Part shown: positions 25,047 through 37,658 of the stretch, in pieces
How positions within the stretch are numbered: position 1 is the first letter of the stretch
Layout: every line of letters starts with the position of its first letter
Origin: Nyssa sinensis
Taxonomy: Eukaryota; Streptophyta; Magnoliopsida; Cornales; Nyssaceae
DNA length: 64,000 bases
Assembly: GCA_008638375.1 (NCBI GenBank)
Contig: CM018052.1
Location: 30,093,239 to 30,157,238 of the forward strand
Reading direction: 5' to 3'
The notes under the pieces: model-generated
Told to the model about the DNA's origin: nothing
The model's database searches: none
The model's input: the letters and a program-made list of their open reading frames with translations, nothing else
Made by a program: the position numbers and the translations under genes

Positions 25047-25054
25047 TTTTTATA
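25047..25054 (-). promoter_or_regulatory. TATA-like box upstream of the CHUP1-like gene
   Basis: TATAAAAA on the minus strand, only 23 bp before the chosen ATG. This is unusually close. Either the leader is nearly absent, or this is not the active TATA box, or the true first exon differs. Confidence 0.4.
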
Positions 25055-26755
25055 GCCTCAAAAGGAAAATGGCAAAGACGACAATGACGATTATCAAATT
25101 GTTCGGGTTCACCATTTTTTGTCAGCTTCCTCAGGTTTGACAAGAAACCCAAGTTTTGCAGAATGCAGAGTCAAAAGATGAATGCACAACAAATTATTCT
25201 AATGAACATTCAAATTCAAACATATATAATGGTATATAAAAATATAACGTGCGGCCCAATTTCTGGCTTTTAATTCCTCATGGACAAACATGAGTGAAGA
25301 AGAAGAAGAAGAGTGGCTTCTTTTTAGGACTAAAGCCGCGTTTACGCGTTTCTGTTACCTCAGTGGTAGTTTTTGTATTGTCAGTTTTTGGTTATTTGTA
25401 TTGTGGTTGTGGGTGGGTTTATAATGGCTAACTAATGTAGCAATGTAGGAACAATTGTAGGGCTCAGACGTTTGCCATCAAACATCTTCAGTGTGTAAAT
25501 TAAAACAGCACTTCAGTTGTATTTAAGATTATATGGTTTTTTATTTAGTGTGTATATGGTGATTATATTTTTACTTTGTGTATATCTATATATATATATA
25601 TATATATAGGATATCAAACTGTACATATTTTATCTATATTTCTGTATCTGTACATCTATAGACTATAGCTATATACAAGTATCCATAACCTAAATCATCC
25701 TTTATGCTTCTATAATTTTATTATTATCTTTTTACATGCGGAATCTGTTTCTCAGCTTATAGGAGTAAACTTACCTATATTTCACTTATGAAAATTTTTT
25801 TTTTAAAAAAAAAAACCTTACCCAAAAAAATTACAAATATCTAACTAGAAAACATAATTGTAGGAGCATGCATATTTGGCTGTCTTTTTTACGATTATCC
25901 TACACTATGTATATAGATTATGCATTCTCCAAAAATATAAATTATTGTATAAGATTTTAGGACTATAAAATGAATCAAGTTATTAGGACTTGCCTCGTAA
26001 ATGACACAGTTAGAGGCTCGTATATTTGTATGAGATTGGCCGGTAAAATAAATAAGTCAAGTTTAAATATATAATTTGAAATTCGTTACTTTGTTGATTC
26101 GACTCGAATTCGGCACAATAGACAAATACGTAAGCATTGATATTATGTACAAAACTAAGCTACTTGGGCTCGATTCATCATCGACTTGATTAGAGGTTTG
26201 TTTAAGATTTATTCAAAATATAAAATGTCAAACTTGATCACAATATAAAACTTGTTAATTTTAACAAGTCAAACTTGAACAATTCTTTATGTTGCCTAAC
26301 TCGGCCGTTTACACTCAATAAGCTCGTGCTTAATGTCATCTACAAAAATTCTAAAGGAGTAAGCCTACCCAAAAGACCCAAGTCTGCATGCTGTTTCTCA
26401 CTCGATATGCTTAGATGACAGTACCATCTTTGTTTAGAAACGTTAGTGAAAATGGTTTGTGCAATCTGTTCGGAGTAATTTTTGCATTTGACTTTTATGT
26501 TTGTATTTGTGAAAACTATCTTAAAAAACACTAATTTAAAATGTGTTGTTCGTGTTATATTGAACATTTGAAACCAAAGGGATGTATAATGGCCCCAAAT
26601 TTTTGATATTTTGATTTTTTATCCTTCTTTGAATGAATTTTTTTTTTTAAAATTAAGAGTTGCCCCCAATTTTTTTTTATATATATTTTTACAAAGTACA
26701 TTCTTAAATTTTATTTTTTGTTTTCTTTCCCCCAATGTTCAAGGTCTAAATCTGT

Positions 26756-26806
<51 letters not shown>

Positions 26807-27834
26807 TCAAACTCCATTTTTATTGAAAAAAGGAAAAAAAAATACTATGAATATGATTTAAAAAAAAGTTGAAAAATAAAAAAAAAAGCCAGATTGACAA
26901 AAAAAAAAAAAAAGGAAAAGAAAAGAAAGGAAAGAAGGTTTGAAATTTCAAAACTCTTAGATGTCATGCCACATTGTAAAGTAAGAAAGAATAGCAAAAA
27001 AGAAAGTAGCAACATATAAACCTCCTTAAGATTGGTCCTTTAAAAAATTAGAAATGGCAACATGCAAGGTTTCTCTCTCTTAATGACCTTCCACACAATA
27101 TTGACTTCCATAACCTTAACCTTGCAAGCTAACCCTGTAGAATATAATAGTAATGCTAGCTATACCTGTTACACTCCCACAAATACTAATTTTCTTAAAA
27201 ACATGTATAGTAACCTATAAATTCTACTTGCTTTTATTTTACAAGAAAGGAGCATTCTTGAAGTAGCATGAGATGCCACAAGCATGTAGGCTCCCATGAT
27301 ATTGTACTATGATTGAGATATATGACATGTTCACGAATGTTTTATTAAACTCATATTGTTTGGGTTTGATTTGATATGACACGCGTAAATTTTTACTTAT
27401 TTACTAAACTCATGTAACTTTTGAAATTGCATATTTAAAATACGATTTTAAAACCAAATTTTTAATGAAATCGCATCTTCAAGATGCGAGTTTGAAATCT
27501 TGAATATACGATTTTACACCAAGAAGAATTTGGAATGACTGTCAAATCTTTATTGATTTGCACAAGTCATCCCAAATTCTTGATCATTTGCGCAAGTCAC
27601 CACTGGAGATGCTCAAGAACAGTCACTTTTGATAGAGACCATCTCTCTAATTCTTTCCCTTTAACCATTTTGATAGCCACTTGCATCTCTTCAATTGGAC
27701 ATAGTGCCAAGTCAAGTTGGATTTCTGATGAAGTTGAGATAAGAAAGGCAGAATTGAAAGCTAACAAGATGGAAGAATTTGAGAAGATAGTCCCTCGGAC
27801 AGGTGCTGTGACAATTTAAGGACCTGATATAAAT
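25055..27834. other. Intergenic DNA between the CHUP1-like and CIP7 genes
   Basis: AT-rich, with TA microsatellites at about 25589-25608 and 26758-26802 and an A/G-rich patch near 26825-26935. The right edge of 25055-25500 is the likely promoter of the minus-strand CHUP1-like gene. No further gene is recognised. Confidence 0.5.
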
Positions 27835-28270
27835 TTTATTATCGGATTGGATATCCGATTGTTAAGAGATACAGATTTAGATCCGATTGTTAAGAGATAC
27901 GGATTTAGATCAATCAATACAGATATCCAATTGTTAAGAGATACGGATTTAGATCAATCAATAAACACTCCGTCAGAATTATCGAATTGGATCAGACATT
28001 TTCCTTAAAAGATCAGATTCAGATATCCAATTCGTTTACAAGTCTAAAATGGAGCAGCATCAGAGGCTGTCTGCCAAAGGCAGAACTGTTAATGTCACAG
28101 CCACAAGTAGATGGCCCACTATATCTTCCGTTTGCTTACACATGTAGCACCATGTATCTAAAAATCAGTCAACAATATTTTCCTTTGTGTTAGCATCCAG
28201 ATATGGATCCGATCAGGGTGATCCAAATCTGATCCCTTTAAGAAAATGTTCGATTCAGTCCAATAATCCA
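27835..28270. repeat. Tandem and inverted repeat cluster, possibly LINE-derived core
   Basis: On the left, a unit containing TTGTTAAGAGATACGGATTT is repeated three times (about 27860-27960). The segments about 27975-28022 and 28207-28266 are imperfect reverse complements (CATTTTCCTTAAAAGATCAG against its complement). The enclosed minus strand reads CYMCKQTEDIVGHLL at about 28144-28100. This resembles the zinc-binding C-terminal domain found in plant LINE reverse transcriptases. It is a short, degenerate match, so the identification is tentative. Confidence 0.4.
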
Positions 28271-29158
28271 TGGTGCTACTTTTGAACCGCGTATTCCTTC
28301 TGAAAGGAAAGAGTTATTGAACTCACCCAACAATACCCTTTGAAAGACTCTCATTTCTAACTTTCTTTTGTCCCCATGTAAAAAATACATTCACTAAACC
28401 TCCCCATGAACTTGCTTCCAAAACCTGATATTGCACACCAATTCAACATTCACTATTACCAAAAGTATCTCATACAAATTGAAGTAATTCATCCAAAAAT
28501 AAACAAATCACTCACTACTATAAAACAAACTTATTACAAATAATGGAGTTATACAAAATGAATTTTAGAAACAGGAGGCTACTATTGCTGAGCAAAAAGG
28601 ACTTGCATTACCTTATTAGCTAGCCAATGTCACCATTAGACAGTGCCATTAAAGTGGAACTGGAGCATATGTCCATCCTCCTCCTCGTAGCAGTAGAAAA
28701 TAAGTTAAACATTGCATACATGAACTCAACCAACAACTAACTATACATTAAGTGCTTGCTACCTGAAAATGATAAATACATCCACCATTAGTGAAAGCAA
28801 CCCAATATATTGGAGATTTGGAAAACTCAGTAGATGCAAAGCTCAAACAATTGGATTGTTGCCATAATCTGATATGGAAGACACTGCAATGGAGTACGAG
28901 CAAGGAATACCATCTGACCCATTGGAAGGAGATCTACGGTGTTTTCAATGAAATACTGGAGCTCTCTTTAACTTTTCATCTAGTAAATTTTCTCCATGTT
29001 CGTTCAATTACTTGGATGGTTGGATTGAATGCCTCGATCAGGCCTGATTTTCATCTCAAAATTCCAGGTGAGATTGAAATTCACTGGTTATTTCTTCCAC
29101 CCTCTTCAAATTTCAAAGAAAAGACAAAGAACTTTATAAGGAAATTTTGATGGAGGAT
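28271..29158. other. Region 3' of the CIP7 gene
   Basis: Adjacent to the CIP7 stop codon and of fairly balanced composition, so it probably includes the 3' untranslated region on the minus strand. The + strand open frame at 28791-29150 (119 codons) has no recognisable domain. I do not call it as a gene. Confidence 0.4.
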
Positions 29159-32100
29159 CTAAGCATTCACAACACCCATCACCTTTGAACTTGTCTTTTT
29201 AAGTTGGTCAGATTTTGACAGAGCCGATGCCCACTTGTGTTTGATCTGTCCAGGTACAAGGCGATCCATTGCTGAATTTGTACTGCTCAGTTTAGGTGAA
29301 CTTGATCTAATGGAATCTTGGGTTGTAGATTGAGATCTATGCTTGTCATGCTTTGAAGAAGCCACTTTACTTCCAACTGGGACTTTCTTTGCAGGAGTAA
29401 AACCACTAGCTGCAGTTTTTTCAGTGATTCTCTTCTGCCGTTGGATCACTAACTCCTCCATTTTTTTACGAATCTCTTCCTCCTGTATAACAGAATGCTT
29501 CATTAGAATAGCAAACAAGGAAGAGAGTGACAAGAAATCAAACAATATAGTCCACAATTAAGTAACCATATAATCACTAGTACCTTTTCCGATTTGCTCT
29601 TTTGCACAATGGACCAATTTATGGGAGATGATTTCTTGCTCTTAGACAAAATATCAGAGTTGCTCTTCACAAGAGACCCTCGAGGATTTTTAGACAGACC
29701 TTTTCCTACACTAGTTGTTCCAGGACCTACAGCATTCTTACCATTGATGCTCTTACTTTTCACTGGAAGATTCTCTTCAGCGTCATCATTTGTTTCAACA
29801 GCAGAAGACTTTTTATCAGCTTCCATAAATGAAATTTCAATTCCATAATCCATTTCGGGAGTCCAAGATGCCCTTTCACACTCCACTCTGGAATCCCATT
29901 CAAGCACCATGCAGAGGTCATTTGGCTCATAGGCACCGGATAGTGCAAGCTTGTTTTGTGAAACATCTGGAGTGCCATTTTCAGGCTGGGAGGTTACATT
30001 TAAGTCTGAAACCATGCTTATGTCACTTTTCCATTGAGAATCATATTGATCATCAACTGCTAATCGAGATTGTATCATGAAAGAATCGTCAATGGGTAAA
30101 GATTTTTCCCTTCTTTCTGTCTGACTCTGATCGTGCTCTAATGACGAAGTGTCATTGCCACCAAACGTTGTTTGCTCAATGGCTGCCTCCTGGTTTTCTG
30201 ATTGTCCGAAGTGGTTGACAATGAACCAATCTTCTCCCTTTCCATTTTTGACTATGGATAACTCTGAGGCACAATCAGATAGGGCTTTCCCTTGAAAGCT
30301 CCTTGATTCTTCCAATCCTTGTGAAAATAACAATTGCTCATCTGCACAATCCCTTCTCTTCATACTTGAACAGAAATTCTCACCATTTCTGAAGTCTTCC
30401 AAGTTAACTCTACCATCATATCCCCCATCCCGCCCAATCTCAACAAAAGAATCGGCTGCAAGTTTCCGTTGCATTATTATTTTCTCTGGTTCCAAGTCTA
30501 CAGCTGGGCTAGTCCCAGCTCCAATGCCATCATCAGAGCTCTTGATCGCAAATTGTTCATCACAAACATTTTTAGGGTGCTGCTTAGTGATCGACTCTTT
30601 GTTTTTCATCAAAATGTCCTGGAAAGCATCCCAGTTCTCATTTCTTTTACCTCCCACAGATATATCTGCAACTGGATCATTACCAAGATCTTGGTCACCA
30701 GAACTGTCCGATCTATTCGCAATGCCAAGGCTTTTGTGTCCACCTCTTTTCTTATTATTATGTGATGATGAGTTGTGATGTTTCTCCAAAGATCCAATGG
30801 CATCCTCTATCTTCTCTCTGAGGGATTCTTCATGAATTAACTCATCCTCAACTGAAGATGGATCATCAGAGACTCCATTTTCTTCATTTCTCCTCTTGGA
30901 AGTGATGTAGTTGATATTCCGGATTACGACTGTTTTTGACTTCTTCCTGTTCTTTTTTCTGTATGGTTGCCCCATTGAAGAATGCTTTCTGTCATGTGGT
31001 GTATGTGCATCACAATCACTACCAGAATCAGAGTCACTGGATTCATTTTGTTCATCTTCTTCTGAAGTTTTTGGTCCTTTCACATTTGGAGGTTTGTCCT
31101 TTTTACTCGACGATGACTTCTGATGCTGATGATAAGCAGGTTCTCGAAGAAGACCATGACTAGACTCATCCATATTTGGAGGCCAACACATATTCCCCTG
31201 ATAATATGGAGGTACAGGCTGCATAGCAGGGAAATGATAACCTTGATATGGAGGCATCTGTTGAACAGGACTCTGAATATTATACATAAAACGAGGGATC
31301 TGGTTTGGCCATGGCATCTGCATTTGAACTGTTGCTGAATTTGGTGGCATCTGATCTGACGCAGGCAAGTTATTATCTGCACATAGTATTTGTTGATATC
31401 ACAAAAGAATCAATTGTCTAGAGTTATATTTCTATGATAATACACTTCATGCATGATGATACTGGCAAGCCAAATTTAATTTTAGGAAGGCAGCCAAATG
31501 TCACTGGGACACATTTTTTTTAAGAAATATGAAAGAAAAATGCTAATACTATGGGCAAATGTAATTGTGCTACACTTGTTTGGCTGTTTTGGTTTCAACT
31601 AAAAGTATGAGATGACTTTTGTTAGACCACATGAGAAGCATATCAAACAAAAGAGGGAGGGAAAACAGAACTACACTTGCTAAGATTTGGCTACACAAGA
31701 TATGCATCGCATTTATACTGTTGGTAAAAAAAAAATTCCTTCTAAAACTAGGTTTTTTTGTGTCTGTGTGTGTGGGGGTGGGGAGGACAAACTTTCTTTG
31801 TTTTTTTATCAAACAGTACCTTAAATCAGGAAAAACAAACTAATAACCCAGCCAGGACAAGGTGTAAATTGGTTAAGTTGTAGATGACATATTATATAGG
31901 CAGAGTTGCACTCTTTTGTACAGAAGAAGTTCCTCCAATATTTCATTTTTTTTTCTTAATGCAAATGTACCTACTTTTATTAGAAATGAGAAGTGATTAT
32001 ACAAATGGAGAAGTGCCTTCCACGCTCCCAAACCACCATTTTATTTTCGTAGAATCTTGTGTTGGTCATTTGATACATGCAGTAGAAAGTAAATAGAAAA

Positions 32101-34752
32101 AAACATGAACGGGATACCTTTGTTGCTGTCTGAATTTGCCTGACTGGTAGTTGAGTCAGATGACATATCCAATGAGCCATTTGGCATGAGTTTACCACCA
32201 GAGACCCCATCACTACAGAAATTTAGCATATTATTCTGACCAGAGGCACCACTTTCACATGTAAGTATAATCCCAGATGTTCCCAAATAAGGCAGTTCTG
32301 ATTGGGAGCAAGCTTCCATTGCTGCTAATTCATCCATCCAAATGCCATCCGTGTGCTTTTTCTTGCACAGTTCCTTGAAATCAATGCAGGCTTCCCTAAG
32401 CATATGGAAATCCTAATTATAAGATCCATCTAGGCTCAACATCAGAACTAATTGACGCAATTTAATTCACCCAAAGGGAGACAAGAAGGAACAAACAGGA
32501 TGATGATCTGCGATTCTGCAATAAATCGTACTTCCAGAACTCAATGTCAAAGTGTTTTGGTTCCTTTCTAGAAGAAAACCACGGATAAATTATCAACAAA
32601 CTGTTGTTAAACTGGTTCCCAGAATAACTAGAATCTTTCACAAGCAGCTAAAGTATACCACTCAATACAGTATTTAGATTAAAAATAATCCTGGAAACAG
32701 AATAACTGCTAATGACAACTGTCAAGTGAGCAGTAGATAGCAACTAAGAGGCTTACCCCCTAAGGTCACCCGATCAAAACCGAGTGGATGCCACTTTCTC
32801 TTGGGCCAGTCCATACAGGATGCTGCCCCGGTTTTAATAGGCCCCCCCACTAGTGGACGGGGCATCCCCCGGATTAATCGGCCCGAAGGGTCGGATACCG
32901 AGTTATCAAAAAAAAAAAACTGCTAATGAGGCCAACATAAGCCAACATGTACAAACTACAAAATGTAACACTTGTAGAACTATTCTTATTTTTTAAAACG
33001 GAAGTGCAGAAAAGAAATGGGCCTTACGCTTTAAAACTCATGTTCACTTAAGACTGTAATAGGAGCCCGAGCCCTAAAATCACCGTTGTATGCTCTCATG
33101 TACTGAACAGAATGGAAAGAGAAAAAAAATTCGGTGCATGCTTCTATTTCCCATGTTCCTTTCATTATATATTTTTTATGGTTGCATATTAATATTACAA
33201 CATTTTAACCAAGAATAAGAAAATTGTCTCCCTGCAACGCTGTTGCTTAACAGACAGCTGCAAATAGAGGAAAACTCCAAGGATACACCCAACTAGAAAG
33301 TGTAGGCTGAAAATGTAAAGAGCAGGTAAAGGATATATGTATGCAGAAAATGAAGTGCTACTAATTCCTCTTTCCTCATTCCAACACACTTGTGTTCTCA
33401 CGTGAAAGTGCATTCCACCAGAAAGTGTAATTCACAATTACACACACCATAGTTTTAAATCACGGTATTGAGACATGTAACGGTCGCGATAGTAGTGTAA
33501 CGGTATCGGAAGTATTAGTCAATACGTAACGTGAATTGGGAGTCGCACCCGTGAATTTTTTGTAATCACTAGAAAATCCCTTAAATGTTACTGATATGCA
33601 TAGTTTTGTTTCAATTTATCACTTTTAAATGTTTTTAATTATTTTTAGTTATTTTTATAGCTTCTATGAAAAAAATTATTTATTGTATAGGATTTTATAT
33701 TAATTTTATAACAAAATAAGAAGACAGTACAATCTATTATGACTGACTATGACAACCTATGAAGCACAAACACTCTATTTTGACTCACGTGTCCGTCTCG
33801 AATACATATCGGACACTGACATTCTCGGACAAGTGTCGGATGTGCAAAAAAAGAGTAGTTAGTAAATTTTTTTTGGGACTTAAATCATGAATGATGATTA
33901 AATGAAGAGGTTTTTGAATTTTTACTTAATGGCGTTGTTACTTTAATATCTTAATAATATTTTTTGTGATTTATGTGTTTCTATGTCAATTTTAATTAAA
34001 ATAATATAAGATTTTTATATATGGTCATATAAAAAATATATATTCAACGTGTTCCTTACGTTTTCGTGTCCTACTTTTTTCAAAAATGTCGTATCGGCGT
34101 GTCCGTGTCATGTCTTATCTATGTCCGTACTTCTTAGATGACAACTAATAATTCAAAATACAACTATAAGTAATTTCAGCAAATATAAAAAAAAAAATAA
34201 AATGTGATTAATTATATTACAATACTTGAGTTTTCTACCACTAAAAAAAAAAAACTCAAGATACATTTATATGATTTTAGAGCAAAAATTTTAATACAAA
34301 AATAAAGTAGCAAATAAATATTTTTTACTGTTAGAATATTTTTTTTTTCTTGTGTAGAAGTAGCTTGGGCCCTAATGATAAGATTAATTTATTTTTAAGT
34401 AACATCTGCTAAATCTAATAAGATAAAAATTAAATTTTAAATTTGTGGTAATAAATAATTAGATATAATTCCTGGACTTATTAAACACTTTGACCATATT
34501 CATAATTCCAAATTTTGTGTTCGATAAATTTAAATTACTAGATCTATAGCCAAAAATAAGTTTTTTAGCCCTTAAAATAGAAGAAAAAAAAAGTACCATC
34601 ATTGTTATGTATCGGCTGATACCATTACACATCGTCCGTAACGGTATCGGCTGTTACGCCTTATGAATTTTCTACACAATGATATATCGGTGTGTAACAG
34701 TATCGGAGGTTCAAAACAGGTTATGTAACGGCCGATATTTAATACAATAACA

Positions 34753-34792
<40 letters not shown>

Positions 34793-37658
34793 AGAATTCA
34801 ATAATTCACATGTACTCTCAGCATGCAAGATTGGAATTAGCAAAGTCATTTTTACCAAGGGATCAGGTCAATTTACAATCACAGAATTGATAAACTCATG
34901 CCTTCCCGATGAATTGAAAACATAGTCCTAATAGGCCAAGCCTGGACTGTAAGCTGTAGAAAACTTACATACTTGTGCTTTAGTAATAGAGATTGGCTTG
35001 TAACGGAAGCAGGTTTCTAGGTAAAAGGTATGACCAGTGTGGCCAGATCGAGTGCAGAAAAATAGTTTTAACTGACATAGGCACAAGTAACAGAATGCAA
35101 GGCTTGAAAAAAAGGAAAATATATATCAAACTAATGAAATCATATAGGAACAAATAGTAGCACCTGAAAATATGCTAATACTAAGTATCAATTTATACCT
35201 TAAACGAGAGGCTCCAAAAGTGTCAGCGAAGGAAATGAGATCATCAATATTGTCCATTTCAAATCCAGCTGCAAGAGCACGGGCATAGGCCATGGCCTGT
35301 TCTTTCCTGAGTAACACTTTCCGAATCTCCAAATGACGTTGAAGGCGAATCCTTGTCAACACAATAATTGAATGACTCAACACTAAAGAACATCAATGCA
35401 GTGAAATTAATATAAATTCAACAAGTTCAGCAATTTAAAGATGAGATGATTTACTTGGAGTTCTCTTCTTGTAAAACATCATCACTTCTTTCAATTTCAC
35501 CTTTTGACTAGAGGGAACAATCAAATCAAAAAGTTTATTAAATTGGCATAAAATTCCATGAAAACATTCCCGACTAATTTATTCCACAAAATATGTGAAT
35601 AAATGAAATACCTTGGTGGAATCAGTTGACTTCTTCACAATCCTATCAGTAGATGACAAACTTCCTGACCACCCAGATCAATAAGCAGAAATCAGAACAT
35701 TTGTGCACTGAATAGCATGGTTAATGAAATATGGAATGAATATATAACTTCCAGATTCTCTCACTGGATATTTACAAGATATTAAGTGATCCGCTAAAAT
35801 GAAAAAAAAAGTAAAAACTCTTGAAACTCCTTTTCTTTTCTCTCTTCTACGAATTATTGAATTTATTCCCAAGGATTTACTAATATTATCAATGTGTTCG
35901 GCTGGGGCCATTGCTTGCTATAATGATAAAATCCTCAGTGTGTCAAGTTGCAAAAGTGTGTTCGAGTTTAAGAGCAACCATTTTGTGCAAAAATAAATGT
36001 CAAAGGTTAGGTCAGTCTCTACTCTTTAGTCTATTCTACTCTCCCAGCATTCTGCGTAAGCATTACCAACACTAGGTAATGGCCTTTTTTTATCAATATG
36101 TTTGCATGTTTGACCAGCAAGCGTGTGCACACTTACACACATTTACTCGATGTGATTTATTTATGATCTTTCAGAAAGAGCATGTGCATTATTTATACAA
36201 AAGTTAAAAACGTTGGTGAAAAGATCAGGAACTTACTAAAAAAAACACAGAAAGATCAACTCACTAAATAGAATCACAAAACACAAGTAAATAAATACGA
36301 ACTCAAAAGATAGGATCATACAAAGTAATAATCAACATATAAGGTCAAATTTATATGTAAAAATTAATTAACATACCGTCTTCTCCTTGCCCCACTATAT
36401 GGATGTTTGACAACTCATTAGATTGAATTGAACTCCCAATTTGTACAATTTCTCTCTCTACATGTACGAACCTCTCAAGAACTTCAGGTGTGCTTACAAA
36501 GCGCACAAACCTGCCACAAAAATTGAGGAACATTTAACTTTAAATGCATGAACTAGTCTGCCAACAGCTCCATAGTGCTTTTCCTCATGTCCAAAATTTC
36601 ATAATACTATTATATTACAGTATAAATCCACTTTCATTCTCGAATCCAAGTTTCTTAATACCATGATATTACAGAATAAATCCAACTTGAAAGCTCCAAA
36701 GAACTATTATGAGTAAATGGACACTGAACCAAGAAACAGATTCTCATTAATATACTGATCTGACAAATTTGAATTTGAAAATTACACATTATCAAAATAA
36801 TTTGGATTTTCTGTGTCATTCAAGGAAAATATTGAAAACAATTCAAAAAAAATCCAAGAATGTCTTTGTGAGTAAGATGCAATGCATCTTGAAGGAGGAT
36901 GACTTCTCATTCCATTATTTTCTGGAACAACAAGAAAATTTCAAAAACATTGGGCATTATGCACGATATCCAGTAATGATCAAAAGACACAAAATAAAAA
37001 AATGAATTGGGGAAACTTGGCAAATTCAAGAAATTTCTTTCAATGTTCATCAACATGATACTGACAAATTCAAGATGCTGGAGTTACTTTGCATTTGAAC
37101 AATGCATAAATTGAGGAATTATTGAAGCCATAGGGGGAAAAAAGAATCATTAAGATAGAATAGCGATTTGGAATTGCAACGCAAGATTAAGAAATAGGAT
37201 GGATTGTCATTTTATTATTATTTGATCTTCATTCTCGTGGAATTCAGGAATAATTCAAGAACTGTGTTAAAATGTCAATCATTGAGTTTACAGAAGGAAA
37301 TTCAAAGAACAGTCGGCATGATTTACCTCTGAAAGGTGGCTTTGGTGAACCAGGAGGCATGAGCTGAAGGTGGACGAAGGGTAATTGAATACCCACCTTT
37401 TGGAATCTGATCTTTAGCGAATTTCAGGTGAGAAATGAAGGGTCCCACTAGCCCAGAAGCTAGTTTCTCAGTAACGCCTCCAGAAAATACAAGAAGATCA
37501 CATCTTCAATGTGAATAGACACAATAACACAAGTTGTCAGAATCCAAATGACATAAAATCAGAGAATCCAACACAAAATATAGAGAGAGAAGAGTGTACC
37601 TTGTTCTGGTTGGAGTGAGTTGAAACAGAGCATAGTCAAGAAGAGATTTAGAATCCAT
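29159..37658 (-). CDS. CIP7: COP1-interacting protein 7 (CIP7) homologue, nine exons
   Basis: Exon chain on the minus strand: 37658-37600, 37503-37327, 36510-36377, 35664-35612, 35507-35455, 35351-35199, 32395-32118, 31376-29584, 29482-29159. All junctions are GT-AG and phases close exactly, giving 1007 aa, similar to Arabidopsis CIP7. The N-terminus ([17 protein letters not shown], then [20 protein letters not shown], residues 1 to about 100) and the block at about 160-265 ([43 protein letters not shown]) are the family hallmarks. The large exon 8 is Ser/Asp/Asn-rich and probably disordered. The last exon carries a Lys/Glu-rich helical segment and a conserved [13 protein letters not shown] tail. 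Arabidopsis CIP7 is a nuclear protein that binds the photomorphogenesis repressor COP1 and promotes light-induced genes. The same role here is inferred. Intron 6 (35198-32396, 2.8 kb) is packed with transposons. Confidence 0.93.
32716..32917 (+). mobile_element. SINE with target-site duplication in CIP7 intron 6
   Basis: A body of about 200 bp ends in CGGATACCGAGTTATC plus an A-run at 32908-32919. It is flanked by CTGCTAATGA on both sides (32706-32715 and 32920-32929, or 12 bp counting two preceding A residues). Internal TAGCAACTAAGAGG and CCCGATCAAAACC are plausible degenerate A and B boxes. It lies antisense to the host gene. Confidence 0.85.
33445..34745. repeat. AACGG/CCGATAC-rich repeat in CIP7 intron 6
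   Basis: Both ends carry several copies of TGTAACGGTATCGG-like and CGGCCGATA-like words (33465-33535 and 34606-34735) around an AT-rich interior. This looks like a non-coding transposon or foldback repeat. Its exact termini and target duplication are not resolved. It contains a younger MITE (33757-34137). Confidence 0.5.
33757..34137. mobile_element. MITE with 8-bp TSD nested in the intron repeat
   Basis: A 381-bp element. Its ends read CTATGAAGCAC and, on the other strand, CTAAGAAGTAC (nine of eleven identical). Subterminal words of the GTGTCCG/CGGACAC type occur at both ends. It is flanked by a perfect ATGACAAC duplication (33749-33756 and 34138-34145). An 8-bp duplication suggests hAT-type mobilisation. 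A 9-bp Mutator-type duplication with one mismatch is the alternative. There is no coding capacity. Confidence 0.85.
34756..34791. repeat. (CA)n microsatellite in CIP7 intron 6
   Basis: About 18 CA units at the right edge of the intron repeat. Confidence 0.9.

Noticed and set aside
28791..29150. 119-codon + strand frame next to the CIP7 stop
   Set aside because: No recognisable domain; it lies where the CIP7 3' untranslated region is expected.
34750..34795. Regular short repeats considered as an array (CRISPR-like)
   Set aside because: These are simple CA or TA dinucleotide repeats in a plant genome without spacers.
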